A stretch of DNA of 44,485 nucleotides from Streptomyces sp. CC53 (GCF_001865245.1 NZ_MKXB01000163.1:1-44485), one strand, 5' to 3'. Positions 1 through 7,985 are shown, counted from the stretch's first letter. Numbers and translations are program-made. The notes: generated by a model not told the origin, from the sequence alone.

Positions 1-103
1 TGGCCCACGTGGAAGGGCCCGCGCCCGGCGCACGGCGGGAGCCCCGCCGCCGTGCGCCGCACAGCGCGTCCGGCCCGGGGCCGGGACGCGCCCCGCGGGA
101 AGG

Positions 104-131
104 CGCCGCGCCCGGCCGTCCGGGCGCGGCG
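104..131 (-). terminator. Stem-loop terminator after the first gene
   Basis: A perfect 12-bp stem (104-115 with 120-131) and a 4-nt loop sit immediately beyond the stop codon of the minus-strand gene that ends at 132. There is no T-run, as is usual for Streptomyces terminators. Confidence 0.6.
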
Positions 132-587
132 TCAGGCGTTCGCCAGCGGCCCGCGGGCGAAACGTGCCCCGGGCGGCAGTTGGCGCAGGATCCTCCCGAG
201 CGCCTGCTCGAAGTCGCCGGCGGTGACCCCCGACTCGTACGCCGCTCCGCCGAAGTGCAGCGTGAGTTGCAGGTCCACTCTCTCGGGTGAGCCGTCGGAC
301 AGTGCTTCACCGAGGCTCAACAGGCAGCTGAGCGTGGCGTGTTGGGCGTCGTCGTCGATGACGACGGGAAGCGGCAGGTCCCACTCCAGCACGCAGCCGG
401 CCAGCGGGAGGCCGCCGTTGCCGTCCGATGCCCGCAGGGCGGCGAGGCTGCCGCCCGTGTACTCCGCACCCCTGATGCAGGTGGTGACGGTCCGTCCGTC
501 CATCGCGAGGACGATCGCTTCCGCGCCCCGACGGTCCCGGTACCAACCGGTCCGGACTTCCGCCGAGTCAGAGACTTCCGATGACAT
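132..587 (-). CDS. Conserved hypothetical protein (DUF6304-like)
   Basis: This encodes 151 aa, starting MSSEVSDSAEVRTG. The frame stays open further upstream, but that part is Arg/Pro-rich and looks non-coding, so I chose the ATG at 587. There is no signal peptide or membrane segment. The protein alternates acidic and beta-strand-like stretches (for example GRTVTTCIRGAEYTGG and VDLQLTLHFGG), which suggests a small soluble beta-rich protein. It resembles what I recall as the actinobacterial DUF6304 family, but I am not certain of that assignment. It lies 62 nt downstream of another small minus-strand gene and is followed by a strong hairpin, so the two may form a short operon. Function unknown. 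Confidence 0.7.
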   Translation of the reverse strand: MSSEVSDSAEVRTGWYRDRRGAEAIVLAMDGRTVTTCIRGAEYTGGSLAALRASDGNGGLPLAGCVLEWDLPLPVVIDDDAQHATLSCLLSLGEALSDGSPERVDLQLTLHFGGAAYESGVTAGDFEQALGRILRQLPPGARFARGPLANA

Positions 588-649
588 GGCGCGGACTGTA
601 GCGGTATGACTGGCTCCGTCGTACAGCCGGACACCCCCGCGGCCGGACT

Positions 650-940
650 TCAGCCGATCTTGGTGCTGTTGCCCGGCTCGTTCCCGGATGCTCGTCCGTC
701 GGCCCTGCCGCGCCGCTTCCGGCGGCGCTCGGCGCGCCTGACGTCCTCCGCTTCGCCCGGTGTCCTCCCGAAGAGGGCGCAGTCGGCGTGGGTGCAGGGG
801 AGCGGCTCCCAGCGCGGCACCCACGCGCCGAGCACCTTGTGTCGTCTGATGACCGTACCGACGGGGCGGCGGCAGGCGGGGCAGGTGGGCTCCCGGCCGG
901 CCTGCGGGCCACGGACGGTCCGGCGTCCTTCGTCGCCCAT
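650..940 (-). CDS. Small Cys-rich conserved protein, likely zinc ribbon
   Basis: This encodes 96 aa from an ATG at 940, with a GAAGG sequence just upstream. The N-terminal half carries CPAC, then the segment VIRRHKVLGAWVPRWEP, then CTHADC, a CxxC...CxxxxC layout typical of a zinc-binding ribbon. The C-terminal third is strongly basic (RRAERRRKRRGRADGR), which could contact nucleic acid. I recognise the pattern from small conserved Streptomyces hypotheticals, but I know no function. An upstream extension of the frame to 1144 is open but Pro/Gly/Arg-rich, so I rejected it. Zinc binding and nucleic-acid binding are inferences. Confidence 0.65.
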   Translation of the reverse strand: MGDEGRRTVRGPQAGREPTCPACRRPVGTVIRRHKVLGAWVPRWEPLPCTHADCALFGRTPGEAEDVRRAERRRKRRGRADGRASGNEPGNSTKIG

Positions 941-1256
941 GCCTTCAGGGTAGGCCGGATCCCGCACCGCGACGACCGGTCGGCGCCCGGGGGCCGGCCG
1001 GACGCCCGCCCCGGCACCGACACGCCCGTCCACCGGTCCGGCCGGGACCACGGGCACCACGCCACCGCCGTCGCGGGCCGCGTCCCCCGGCGGCCCCGGG
1101 GACGAGGAGCGCGCACCGCCGGGGGTGGGGCGCCCCCGAGCCACCCGCCCCGCGGAGCCGCACCGCCGCCGGCCGGGGCAGCCGGCCTCGGGCTGTCCGA
1201 GGCGGCACCCTGGCCGGAAGGCGCACCCCGCGTCCGCGGCAGAGCCCGGCCGGCAG
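941..1256. other. Gene-free stretch
   Basis: About 315 bp of very GC-rich DNA between a small Cys-rich gene and a polyprenyl synthetase gene. The frames open here give only Pro/Arg/Gly-rich translations without family resemblance. I see no gene or clear regulatory site. Confidence 0.5.
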
Positions 1257-1289
1257 GCGTGCGCCCCGGCGGCCCGGCCGGGGGCACGC
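1257..1289 (-). terminator. Imperfect hairpin after polyprenyl synthetase
   Basis: The arms 1257-1270 and 1277-1289 pair (gcgtgc and ccccggc with gccgggg and gcacgc) apart from one bulged base. The hairpin lies just past the stop of the polyprenyl synthetase on the minus strand. Confidence 0.45.
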
Positions 1290-1298
1290 GGTGGGCTC

Positions 1299-2366
1299 TC
1301 AGCCCGTACGCCGGGTCACGAACTCCGCCAGCGACAGCAGGTCCCCCGCGGCCGCCAGGTCCGGCACGGCGAGGCTGAGCTGGTCCAGGGCACGCGCCAT
1401 GCGGTCGCCCGCCTCCGTCTGCGCCCAGTCCCGGCCGCCCGCGCGCTCCACGGCGTCCGCCGCCCGCCGGACGTCCTTCTCCCCCGGCAGCGGCTCCCGG
1501 TAGAGGGCGGCGAGCTCCTCGCCGCCCGGCGTGCCGGAGGTCAGCGCCGCGACCACCGGCAGGGACTTCTTGTGCGCGGCGAGGTCAGCTCCCGCGGGCT
1601 TCCCGGTCAGCTCCGGGTCGCCCCAGATGCCGATCAGGTCGTCGATGAGCTGGAACGCGAGTCCCGCCTCGCGCCCGAAGGCGTCCATGGCCGCCACCTC
1701 CTCGGCGCCGGCCCCCGCGTACAGGGCGCCCACGGCGCAGGCGCAGCCGAGCAGGGCCCCCGTCTTGGCCTCCGCCATCCGCAGGCACTCGTCCAGGGAC
1801 ACGTCCGACGGGGCGCGGTCCTCGAAGGCGCAGTCGGCCTGCTGGCCCGCGCACAGCTCGATCACGCACGTGGCGAGCCGCGCCGAGGCGGCGCCGGCCT
1901 GGGCGTGCCCGTCGTCGGCGAGGACCCGTAGGGCGAGCGCGAGCAGGGCGTCACCGGTGACCAGGGCGTCGGGGACGCCGAACACGGACCAGGCCGTGGC
2001 CCGGTTCCTGCGGGTGGGGTCCTCGTCGACGATGTCGTCGTGGAGGAGCGTGAAGTTGTGCGCCAGTTCGACGGCGGCGGCCGCCCGCACCGCGTCGGCC
2101 GGGTCCCCGCCGAGAGCGCCGGTCGCCGCCAGCACGAGGGCGGGCCGGATCGCCTTGCCCGCCCGGCCGTCGGCCGGTGAGCCGTCCGCGCGCTCCCATC
2201 CGAAGTGGTAGGCGGCGACGCGCCGCAGCGGCCCCGGCAGCGAGTCGACTGCGGTGCGCAGCACGGGGTCGACGGCGGTGCGGGTGCGGTCGAGGAGCGC
2301 CGCCGCGTCCGGGCCGTCTTCGCCGTCCCGCCGTGCCCCGGTCCTGTCCGGACTGGTCATCGTCAC
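1299..2366 (-). CDS. Polyprenyl (isoprenyl diphosphate) synthetase
   Basis: This 355-aa protein is an all-alpha trans-isoprenyl diphosphate synthase, which condenses IPP with an allylic diphosphate. The first Asp-rich motif, LLHDDIVDED, is at about residues 107-116, with Phe five residues before the first Asp. The second motif, FQLIDDLIGIWGD, is at about 238-250 and is the slightly degenerate DDxxG form. The conserved GKAIRP (about 70-75) is also present. Product length (FPP, GGPP or longer) cannot be fixed from this. The start is GTG at 2366 with GGAGGAG a few bases upstream; an in-frame ATG follows at 2360. The GTG overlaps by 4 nt (GTGA) the stop of an upstream Asp-rich frame, which hints at translational coupling if that frame is ever translated. 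No other terpenoid gene is nearby. Confidence 0.92.
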   Translation of the reverse strand: MTMTSPDRTGARRDGEDGPDAAALLDRTRTAVDPVLRTAVDSLPGPLRRVAAYHFGWERADGSPADGRAGKAIRPALVLAATGALGGDPADAVRAAAAVELAHNFTLLHDDIVDEDPTRRNRATAWSVFGVPDALVTGDALLALALRVLADDGHAQAGAASARLATCVIELCAGQQADCAFEDRAPSDVSLDECLRMAEAKTGALLGCACAVGALYAGAGAEEVAAMDAFGREAGLAFQLIDDLIGIWGDPELTGKPAGADLAAHKKSLPVVAALTSGTPGGEELAALYREPLPGEKDVRRAADAVERAGGRDWAQTEAGDRMARALDQLSLAVPDLAAAGDLLSLAEFVTRRTG

Positions 2367-2418
2367 GGTCTCCTCCTCCGGCTCGTGTCCTCCCCTCGGG
2401 CTTCCCCCCTGCCGTGGC

Positions 2419-2940
2419 TCATACGCACCGGTCGGGTACGCGGTCGGGCGCGGGCATGGGGCGGGCGGGGGCGCCGGTGCGGGTCGGTCCGCGGTCCGCG
2501 AGGTGGAGAACGTCGGCGCGGGTCGGCTCCGGCGTCGTTGCAGGAGGCCGCGGCCCGGTGCGTGGAGCCCCGGGCGCCGTCATCGCCGCCGTCATCGCCG
2601 CCGTCATCGCCGTCGCCGTCGCCGTCGCCGCCGTCGTCATCGTCATCGCCGTCGCCGCCGCCGTCGTCATCGTCATCGTCATCGTCATCGCCGTCGCCGC
2701 CGCCGCCGTCGTCATCGTCATCGTCATCGTCATCGAGGGCGGTGTCGGCGACGTACGCGCCGGCGGCGAGCACGTCGACGGCGGCCTCGTCGCCGTACGG
2801 TCCGGTGCCGGTCTTCCCGGCCTCGCCGTGGGCGGGCAGGTGGGCGCGGTCCTCGGGGTGCCGGCCCCGGCCCCGGTGCCGGTCCGGCCGGGCCGGAAGG
2901 TGCGCCGGGCGCAGCGGCCGGCGAACCCGGTGGGTGCCGT
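2419..2940 (-). pseudogene. Possible broken gene with poly-Asp/Gly segment
   Basis: Codons with strong G/C third positions run on the minus strand from about 2940 to 2540 in one frame. They read through a segment GDEAAVDVLAAGAYVADTAL and then about 52 Asp/Gly residues. From about 2535 to the stop at 2419 the coding-like composition moves to another frame (EPTRADVLHLADRG). The first frame has no ATG or GTG before 2773, so its front half lacks a start. It ends at 2363, overlapping the polyprenyl synthetase GTG by 4 nt. I read this as a decayed or frameshifted gene of unknown function. It could instead be non-coding DNA with biased composition. Low certainty. Confidence 0.3.
2579..2735. repeat. 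Triplet-period low-complexity tract (GAC/GAT/GGC)n
   Basis: About 157 bp built only from the plus-strand triplets GTC, ATC and GCC (minus strand GAC, GAT, GGC), roughly 52 units. Within it, longer imperfect blocks recur, such as GTCGTCATCGTCATC followed by GCC runs. In the minus frame it encodes only Asp and Gly. It is probably prone to replication slippage in whole triplets. Confidence 0.9.
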
Positions 2941-3206
2941 CTGGGCGTCGTGCCCGCGCGGGGTCGGTGCATGGGGGCAGCCGGCCTGCCGGAGGGATGA
3001 TCTCAGCGGGTGCGTGAGGGCGCCGTCACCCGCACGAGTGGGACTACAGGACGAGGTGCCGGAGCAGCGGAGCCGCCTTCTCGAACGTCTGCGAGTGCCT
3101 CCGTGGTTCGCGGCGCGGGGCCGGACGCACGGCGCGAAGTGATCGCGATGTCCGGAATCTTTCGCACGGTCCGGGCGAACGGTTTTACGGAGGGCACCCT
3201 TCCGCC
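2941..3206. other. Intergenic region before the amidase
   Basis: This stretch lies between the Asp/Gly region and the amidase gene. No gene is convincing. A purine-rich GGAGGG at 3188-3193 is a possible but distant ribosome binding site for the amidase. I found no clear promoter. Confidence 0.4.
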
Positions 3207-3797
3207 ATGGCCACTCCCCTTTCCGCAGGCACCTTCCTGAAGGCACTTCGCACCGAGGGCCTGACGGTCGTCGAGATCGACGGCTGGCGGGCCCACAACC
3301 GGAACCACGTCGGCCCGTGGGGGCCGGTCCACGGCGTGATGATCCACCACACGGCGACCAGCGGCGCTGCGCGCACGGTGGAGGTCTGCCGCGACGGCCG
3401 ACCGGACCTGCCGGGTCCGCTGTGCCACGGCGTCATCACCAAGGACGGCCGGATCCACGTGGTGGGCTACGGACGGGCCAACCACGCCGGACGCGGTGAC
3501 GACGACGTCCTGCGGGCCGTGGTGGCGGAGCGGGGGCTGCCGCCGGTCAACGAGGCGAACACGGACGGCAACCCCCGCTTCTACGGGTTCGAGTGCGAGA
3601 ACCTCGGGGACGGCGACGATCCGTGGCCGGCGGTCCAGCTGGACGCCGTCGCGCGGGCCGCCGCCGCCGTGTGCCGTCGGCACGGCTGGACGGCCCGCTC
3701 GGTCATCGGCCACCTGGAGTGGCAGCCGGGGAAGGTGGACCCGCGGGGCTTCACGATGGACGCGATGCGGGCGCGGGTGGCGGAACGCCTCAAGTGA
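3207..3797 (+). CDS. N-acetylmuramoyl-L-alanine amidase (amidase_2 / PGRP fold)
   Basis: This 196-aa protein has the amidase_2 (T7 lysozyme/PGRP) fold, which cleaves the bond between muramic acid and L-alanine in peptidoglycan. The zinc site is visible: the first ligand lies in GVMIHHTAT (about 43-51), and the C-terminal part carries VIGHLEWQPGKVDP, with the second His and the region of the third ligand (often Cys or Asp). GRANHAG and YGFECENLG are also typical. There is no signal peptide, transmembrane helix or wall-binding domain, so this form is either cytoplasmic or released by lysis, as in phage-type endolysins. The neighbours are not phage genes. The ATG at 3207 follows GGAGGG by about 13 nt, a long spacing. 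Confidence 0.88.
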   Translation: MATPLSAGTFLKALRTEGLTVVEIDGWRAHNRNHVGPWGPVHGVMIHHTATSGAARTVEVCRDGRPDLPGPLCHGVITKDGRIHVVGYGRANHAGRGDDDVLRAVVAERGLPPVNEANTDGNPRFYGFECENLGDGDDPWPAVQLDAVARAAAAVCRRHGWTARSVIGHLEWQPGKVDPRGFTMDAMRARVAERLK

Positions 3798-3842
3798 CCA
3801 CGCGGTCCGTCCGGCCGCCGGTACGCGGGGGACAATGGGTGG

Positions 3843-4814
3843 ATGGACGACGCCCGCAAGCCCCCGGCCCCCGGACCGCTCCGGGCGCTCGGGGCGCGGC
3901 TGCCCTCGCCCCTGCAGGAGGTGGAGGACGAGCGCTTCACCGCGCGCGGGCTACGGCTGCTGCTCAAGCGCGACGACCTGATCCACCCGGAGCTGGTGGG
4001 CAACAAGTGGCGCAAGCTGGCCCCGAACCTGGCGGCGCTGGCCGGACGGCCCCTGCTCACGTTCGGCGGCGCCTACTCCAACCACCTGCGGGCCGCGGCC
4101 GCCGCCGGACGCCTGCTCGGCGTGCCCACCGTCGGAGTCGTCCGGGGCGAGGAACTCGCGGACCGGCCGCTGAACCCGTCGCTGGCGCGGTGCGCGGCCG
4201 ACGGGATGCGGCTGGTGTTCGTGGACCGGGCCACGTACCGGGCGAAGGACGACCCGGAGGTGCGGGAGCGGCTTCTGCGGGACGCGCCGGAGGGCACCGC
4301 GGTGGTGCCGGAGGGCGGCAGCAACGAGCTCGCGGTGCGCGGCTGCACGGAGCTCGGCCGGGAGCTGAGGGGCCGGGCGGACGTCGTCGCGGTGGCGTGC
4401 GGGACGGGCGGCACACTGGCGGGCCTGGCGGCCGGCCTCGGACCGCGTCGGCGGGCGCTGGGCTTCCCGGTGCTCAAGGGCGGTTTCCTGGGCGATGAGG
4501 TGCGGCGGCTCCAGGAGCGGGCCTTCGGGGGCCCGGCGGGCACGTGGAGCCTGGACGGCCGCTTCCATTTCGGCGGCTTCGGCCGTACGACGCCGGAGCT
4601 GGAGGCGTTCGCCGAGGACTTCGGAGCCCGGCATGGGCTCGCCATCGAGCGCATATATGTCGCCAAAATGCTGTACGGGCTGGTACGCCTCGCCCAGGAA
4701 GGCGCCTTCGCTCCCGGTACGGCACTGGCAGCGGTGGTGACGGGCAGCCCCGAGCCGGGCGCGGGGCCGGGCGGGCCGGAGCGTACGGGCGGGGAGGACG
4801 GTTCGACGGGGTGA
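3843..4814 (+). CDS. PLP-dependent D-cysteine desulfhydrase / ACC deaminase-like protein
   Basis: This 323-aa protein is of the fold-type II PLP family that includes 1-aminocyclopropane-1-carboxylate deaminase and D-cysteine desulfhydrase. The PLP lysine sits in LVGNKWRKL (about 51-59). FGGAYSNHLRAAAAAG (about 74-89) is the substrate/phosphate segment, and CGTGGTLAGLAAG is the Gly-rich phosphate-binding loop. The C-terminal YVAKMLYGL matches the family. The enzyme would break a small amino acid to a 2-oxoacid and ammonia; which one is not decidable here. The last 25 residues are a Gly/Pro-rich tail beyond the fold. The gene follows the amidase by 45 nt on the same strand. A sigma-B-type promoter for the next operon overlaps its 3' end. 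Confidence 0.88.
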   Translation: MDDARKPPAPGPLRALGARLPSPLQEVEDERFTARGLRLLLKRDDLIHPELVGNKWRKLAPNLAALAGRPLLTFGGAYSNHLRAAAAAGRLLGVPTVGVVRGEELADRPLNPSLARCAADGMRLVFVDRATYRAKDDPEVRERLLRDAPEGTAVVPEGGSNELAVRGCTELGRELRGRADVVAVACGTGGTLAGLAAGLGPRRRALGFPVLKGGFLGDEVRRLQERAFGGPAGTWSLDGRFHFGGFGRTTPELEAFAEDFGARHGLAIERIYVAKMLYGLVRLAQEGAFAPGTALAAVVTGSPEPGAGPGGPERTGGEDGSTG

Positions 4815-4825
4815 GGTATGGGTAC
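4800..4825 (+). promoter_or_regulatory. Sigma-B/SigH-type promoter upstream of prsH-sigH
   Basis: GGTT at 4800-4803 and GGGTAC at 4820-4825 are separated by 16 nt, matching the GNNT-N14-16-GGGTAC pattern recognised by Streptomyces SigB/SigH-type sigma factors. The site lies about 230 nt before the chosen prsH start. This fits stress-induced autoregulation of the sigH operon, which is known in S. coelicolor. Confidence 0.65.
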
Positions 4826-5054
4826 GTCAACCCTCCGTCGGATGCTCCGGATTGGACGCCGCAAACCCCTAGCCACGTTACGTATCCATATGCTTACCAT
4901 GAGTGACAAGTGCTGGGCGCAGGGGCCCCGGCGACACGGCACCATGGATCGCGATAGCGTCACGGCGACTACGCACTCCTGCGTACCGCACGGTTCCGGG
5001 GAGATCTCGCTTCCCCCGGACCCCGAAAGAGTTTGTGCCACCTTGGAGGTGAGG

Positions 5055-5468
5055 GTGTCCCAGATCGCAGGCGAGCCCGGGACCCAGGACTTCGTGGAAG
5101 TCCGGCTGCCCGCTGCGGGTGCCTACCTGTCCGTGCTGCGTACGGCCACGGCCGGCCTCGCGGCGCGTTTGGACTTCACCCTCGACGAGATCGAGGACCT
5201 GCGCATCGCGGTCGACGAGGCCTGCGCGATCCTGTTGCAGCAGGCCGTGGCCGGCTCGGTGCTCAGCTGCGTGTTCCGGCTCATCGACGACTCGCTGGAG
5301 GTCACGGTGTCGGCGCCGACGACCGACGGGCGGGCGCCGGAACGGGACACGTTCGCGTGGACGGTCCTGTCGGCCCTGGCCGGCAAGGTGGACTCGTCGG
5401 TCGCCGAGGACAACACGGTATCGATCAGCCTGTACAAACAGCGCGGCGCGGGTCCCGGGCCGGCGTGA
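5055..5468 (+). CDS. prsH: Anti-sigma factor of SigH (RsbW-family ATP-binding)
   Basis: This encodes 137 aa from GTG 5055, with GGAGGTGA directly upstream. The frame is open further 5' to 4818, but that part lies in the promoter/leader and I rejected it. The protein is a GHKL/HATPase_c anti-sigma factor of the RsbW/SpoIIAB type. The N-box helix is in FTLDEIEDLRIAVDEACAIL (about 40-59). The later ATP-lid and G-box motifs are weak. It would bind and silence the sigma factor encoded next until stress releases it. Its stop overlaps the sigH start by 4 nt (GTGA), implying coupled synthesis. In S. coelicolor this gene is also called ushX. The identification rests on the N-box and on position before sigH. 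Confidence 0.85.
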   Translation: MSQIAGEPGTQDFVEVRLPAAGAYLSVLRTATAGLAARLDFTLDEIEDLRIAVDEACAILLQQAVAGSVLSCVFRLIDDSLEVTVSAPTTDGRAPERDTFAWTVLSALAGKVDSSVAEDNTVSISLYKQRGAGPGPA

Positions 5469-6439
5469 GGGACGGGGGCGGTCCGGTGCGGAACGAGGAG
5501 CGCGGCCCCAGGGCGCCCCGCGCGGCGGAGGGCGCCCCGGGCATCCCGGAGCAGCAGGCGCGGCCGCATCCGGAGGACGGTCTTGCGGAGGCGCCCCAGC
5601 GGGCGCGGGTGAAGCGGGCGGCGCAGATGAGTGAGAGCGGGAGCGGGCAGGGCCAGCGGCAGGGCGGCACCCGGGCGCAGCAGGCGGACGACCGCAGCAG
5701 TGCGCGGGCGATGTTCGTCGAGCTGCGGCAGTTGCCGGACGGCTCGCCGGAGCGGGCGGAGCTGCGCAACCAGCTGGTGCGCATGCACCTGCCGCTGGTC
5801 GAGCACCTCGCCCGCCGGTTCCGCAACCGGGGCGAGCCGCTGGACGACCTGACCCAGGTCGCCACGATCGGCCTGATCAAGTCGGTGGACCGGTTCGACC
5901 CGGAGCGCGGCGTGGAGTTCTCCACGTACGCGACGCCGACGGTGGTGGGCGAGATCAAGCGCCACTTCCGCGACAAGGGGTGGGCGGTGCGGGTGCCGCG
6001 CCGGCTGCAGGAACTGCGCCTGTCCCTGACGTCGGCGACGGCGGAGCTGTCGCAGCTGCACGGCCGCTCGCCCACCGTGCACGAGCTCGCGGAGAAGCTG
6101 GGGATCTCCGAGGAGGAGGTCCTGGAGGGTCTGGAGTCGGCGAACGCGTACTCGACGCTGTCCCTGGACGTCCCCGACACGGACGACGAGGCTCCGGCCG
6201 TCGCGGACACGCTCGGGGCGGAGGACGAGGCGCTGGAGGGCGTGGAGTACCGGGAGTCCCTCAAGCCGCTGCTGGAGGACCTGCCGCCGCGGGAGAAGCG
6301 CATCCTGCTGCTCCGCTTCTTCGGCAACATGACCCAGTCGCAGATCGCGCAGGAGGTCGGCATCTCCCAGATGCACGTCTCGCGGCTGCTGGCCCGCACG
6401 CTGGCCCAGCTCCGCGAGAGGCTGCTGGTGGAGGAGTGA
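5465..6439 (+). CDS. sigH: RNA polymerase sigma factor SigH (SigB/F/G family)
   Basis: This stress and developmental sigma-70 factor encodes 324 aa from GTG 5465. Other in-frame starts are GTG 5486 and ATG 5627 (MSESGSGQGQ); S. coelicolor SigH is known to exist in several N-terminal forms. After a disordered Gln/Arg-rich N-terminus come region 2 (LDDLTQVATIGLIKSVDRFD, then VEFSTYATPTVVGEIKRHFR), region 3 (LSQLHGRSPTVHELAEKLGI), and region 4 (LLEDLPPREKRILLLRFFGN, then the helix-turn-helix SQIAQEVGISQMHVSRLLAR). It is directly coupled to its anti-sigma gene and lies behind a promoter of its own class. It is followed by a convergent membrane protein gene. Confidence 0.93.
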   Translation: MRDGGGPVRNEERGPRAPRAAEGAPGIPEQQARPHPEDGLAEAPQRARVKRAAQMSESGSGQGQRQGGTRAQQADDRSSARAMFVELRQLPDGSPERAELRNQLVRMHLPLVEHLARRFRNRGEPLDDLTQVATIGLIKSVDRFDPERGVEFSTYATPTVVGEIKRHFRDKGWAVRVPRRLQELRLSLTSATAELSQLHGRSPTVHELAEKLGISEEEVLEGLESANAYSTLSLDVPDTDDEAPAVADTLGAEDEALEGVEYRESLKPLLEDLPPREKRILLLRFFGNMTQSQIAQEVGISQMHVSRLLARTLAQLRERLLVEE

Positions 6440-6471
6440 CGGGGGGCGGCAGCCGGCCCTCCCCGCCCGCC

Positions 6472-6500
6472 CCCGCCGCGCCGGGACCCCCGGCGGGGCG
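6472..6500. terminator. GC-rich hairpin between convergent genes
   Basis: CCCCGCC and GGCGGGG can pair across a 14-nt loop between sigH and the oppositely oriented membrane protein gene. The stem is short (7 bp), so this is a tentative bidirectional terminator. Confidence 0.35.
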
Positions 6501-6514
6501 GGGCTCCTCAGGCG

Positions 6515-6943
6515 TCAGGCCCCGCCCGGCGGCGTGATGCCGAGGGCACGGCCGGTGGCCGGGTTCAGGAGGAGGGCGAGCGCCACGAGCGCCGCCGCTC
6601 CCAGCACCACCCCCGCCGGCACGGCGGCTCCCGTCGCCTGGATCAGCGTCCACGCCACCGGCAGCGCCATGATCTGCATGATGATCGCCGGTCCCCGGCT
6701 CCAGCGGCGCAGGAGCAGCAGTCCGCGCGCGGCGAGCAGCGGGATGAGGCCCAGCACGATCAGGGTGAGCCCGCCCGCCACGGACTGGGCGACCCCGTCG
6801 GGCCGCCCGGTCAGGGTGCTGACCAGGACGTACAGTCCGCCGGCGATGAAGGCGAGCGCCTCCAGGCCCGCCACGGCCGCGGCGGCCGTCACGGCGGTGG
6901 GACGCGACAGTGGCTGGGGGGCGGGGTTCGGCTCGGTGCTCAC
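6515..6943 (-). CDS. Small four-helix membrane protein, hypothetical
   Basis: This encodes 142 aa from GTG 6943 (reads MSTEPNPAPQPL). After a short Pro-rich cytoplasmic start there are about four hydrophobic segments: AVAGLEALAFIAGGLYVLVS, GLTLIVLGLIPLLAARGLLL, AIIMQIMALPVAWTLI, and AGVVLGAAALVALALLL. RRWSRGP lies between helices 2 and 3. It looks like a small integral membrane protein of a type common next to sigH in Streptomyces. No catalytic motif is visible and the function is unknown. It is divergent from the diacylglycerol kinase-family gene, and only 69 nt separate the two starts. Confidence 0.8.
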   Translation of the reverse strand: MSTEPNPAPQPLSRPTAVTAAAAVAGLEALAFIAGGLYVLVSTLTGRPDGVAQSVAGGLTLIVLGLIPLLAARGLLLLRRWSRGPAIIMQIMALPVAWTLIQATGAAVPAGVVLGAAALVALALLLNPATGRALGITPPGGA

Positions 6944-7012
6944 CCTTGCAGGGTAGCCCGGCGTCCGGGGGCCCCCTGGGCGCGGTACCCCGCGGTAGGT
7001 ACCCTGGCGGGC

Positions 7013-7981
7013 ATGCGTGCACTTCTCGTGGTCAACCCGGCAGCCACCACCACGAGTGCCCGCACCCGCGACGTGCTGATCCACGCGCTGGCCAGCGAGG
7101 TCAAACTGGAGGCGGTGACCACCGAGTACCGGGGGCACGCCCGGGACCTGGCCCGCCGGGCCGCCGAGTCCGAGGACGTCGACCTGGTCGTGGCCCTGGG
7201 CGGCGACGGCACCGTCAACGAGGTCGTGAACGGCCTGCTGCACGGGGGCCCCGACCCGGACCGGCTGCCGCGGCTGGCCGTCGTACCGGGCGGGTCGACG
7301 AACGTCTTCGCCCGCGCCCTCGGGCTGCCGAACGACGCGGTGGAGGCGACCGGCGCGATCCTCGACGCGCTGCGCGAGCGCCGCAGCCGCACCGTGGGGC
7401 TCGGCCTGGCGGGAGGCTCGCCCGGCAGCGAGGACGAAGGGGTGCCCGCCCGGTGGTTCACGTTCTGCGCCGGCCTCGGCTTCGACGCGGGTGTCGTGGG
7501 CCGGGTGGAGCGCCAGCGCGAACTGGGCAAGCGGTCGACGCACGCGCTGTACCTGCGCCAGGTGGCCCGCCAGCTCCTCGGCGACCCGCACCGCAGACGC
7601 GGCACGATCACTCTGGAGCGTCCGGGGCACGCCCCGGTCGACGACCTGGTCCTGTCGATTGTCTGCAACACCGCGCCCTGGACGTACCTCGGCAACCGCC
7701 CGGTGTACGCGGCGCCGGAGGCGTCGTTCGACACGGCGCTCGACGTGCTCGCGCTGAGCAGGCTGTCCGCGCCGGCGGTCGCCCGGTACGCGACGCAGCT
7801 GCTCACCTCGACGCCGGAGCGCGGGCCGCAGGGCAGGCACGCGGTGTCGCTGCATGACGAAACCGCGTTCACCTTGCATTCGAAGGTGCCACTGCCGTTC
7901 CAGATGGACGGAGACCACCTGGGGCTGCGCACGAGCGTGAAGTTCACAGGCGTTCGCCGTGCACTGGGTGTGATTGTGTGA
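7013..7981 (+). CDS. Diacylglycerol/lipid kinase family protein
   Basis: This 322-aa protein is a member of the DAGK_cat (YegS/DgkB/sphingosine kinase) superfamily. It begins MRALLVVNPAA, the nucleotide-binding strand. VVALGGDGTVNEVVNGLL (about 63-80) holds the diagnostic GGDGT, and AVVPGGSTNVFARALGLP (about 98-115) is the second signature. The C-terminal half has the beta-rich YegS-type lipid-binding domain ending PFQMDGDHLG. It would phosphorylate diacylglycerol or a related lipid at the membrane; the exact substrate is not shown. It has no membrane helix. A short hairpin follows the stop. Confidence 0.9.
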   Translation: MRALLVVNPAATTTSARTRDVLIHALASEVKLEAVTTEYRGHARDLARRAAESEDVDLVVALGGDGTVNEVVNGLLHGGPDPDRLPRLAVVPGGSTNVFARALGLPNDAVEATGAILDALRERRSRTVGLGLAGGSPGSEDEGVPARWFTFCAGLGFDAGVVGRVERQRELGKRSTHALYLRQVARQLLGDPHRRRGTITLERPGHAPVDDLVLSIVCNTAPWTYLGNRPVYAAPEASFDTALDVLALSRLSAPAVARYATQLLTSTPERGPQGRHAVSLHDETAFTLHSKVPLPFQMDGDHLGLRTSVKFTGVRRALGVIV

Positions 7982-7985
7982 GCGG

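Noticed and set aside
3154..3184. GGAAT...GTT before the amidase as a SigR promoter
   Set aside because: The spacing is 23 nt, too long for SigR.
4818..5054. Longer prsH start at 4818
   Set aside because: It overlaps the sigma-B-type promoter, and GTG 5055 has a near-perfect ribosome binding site.
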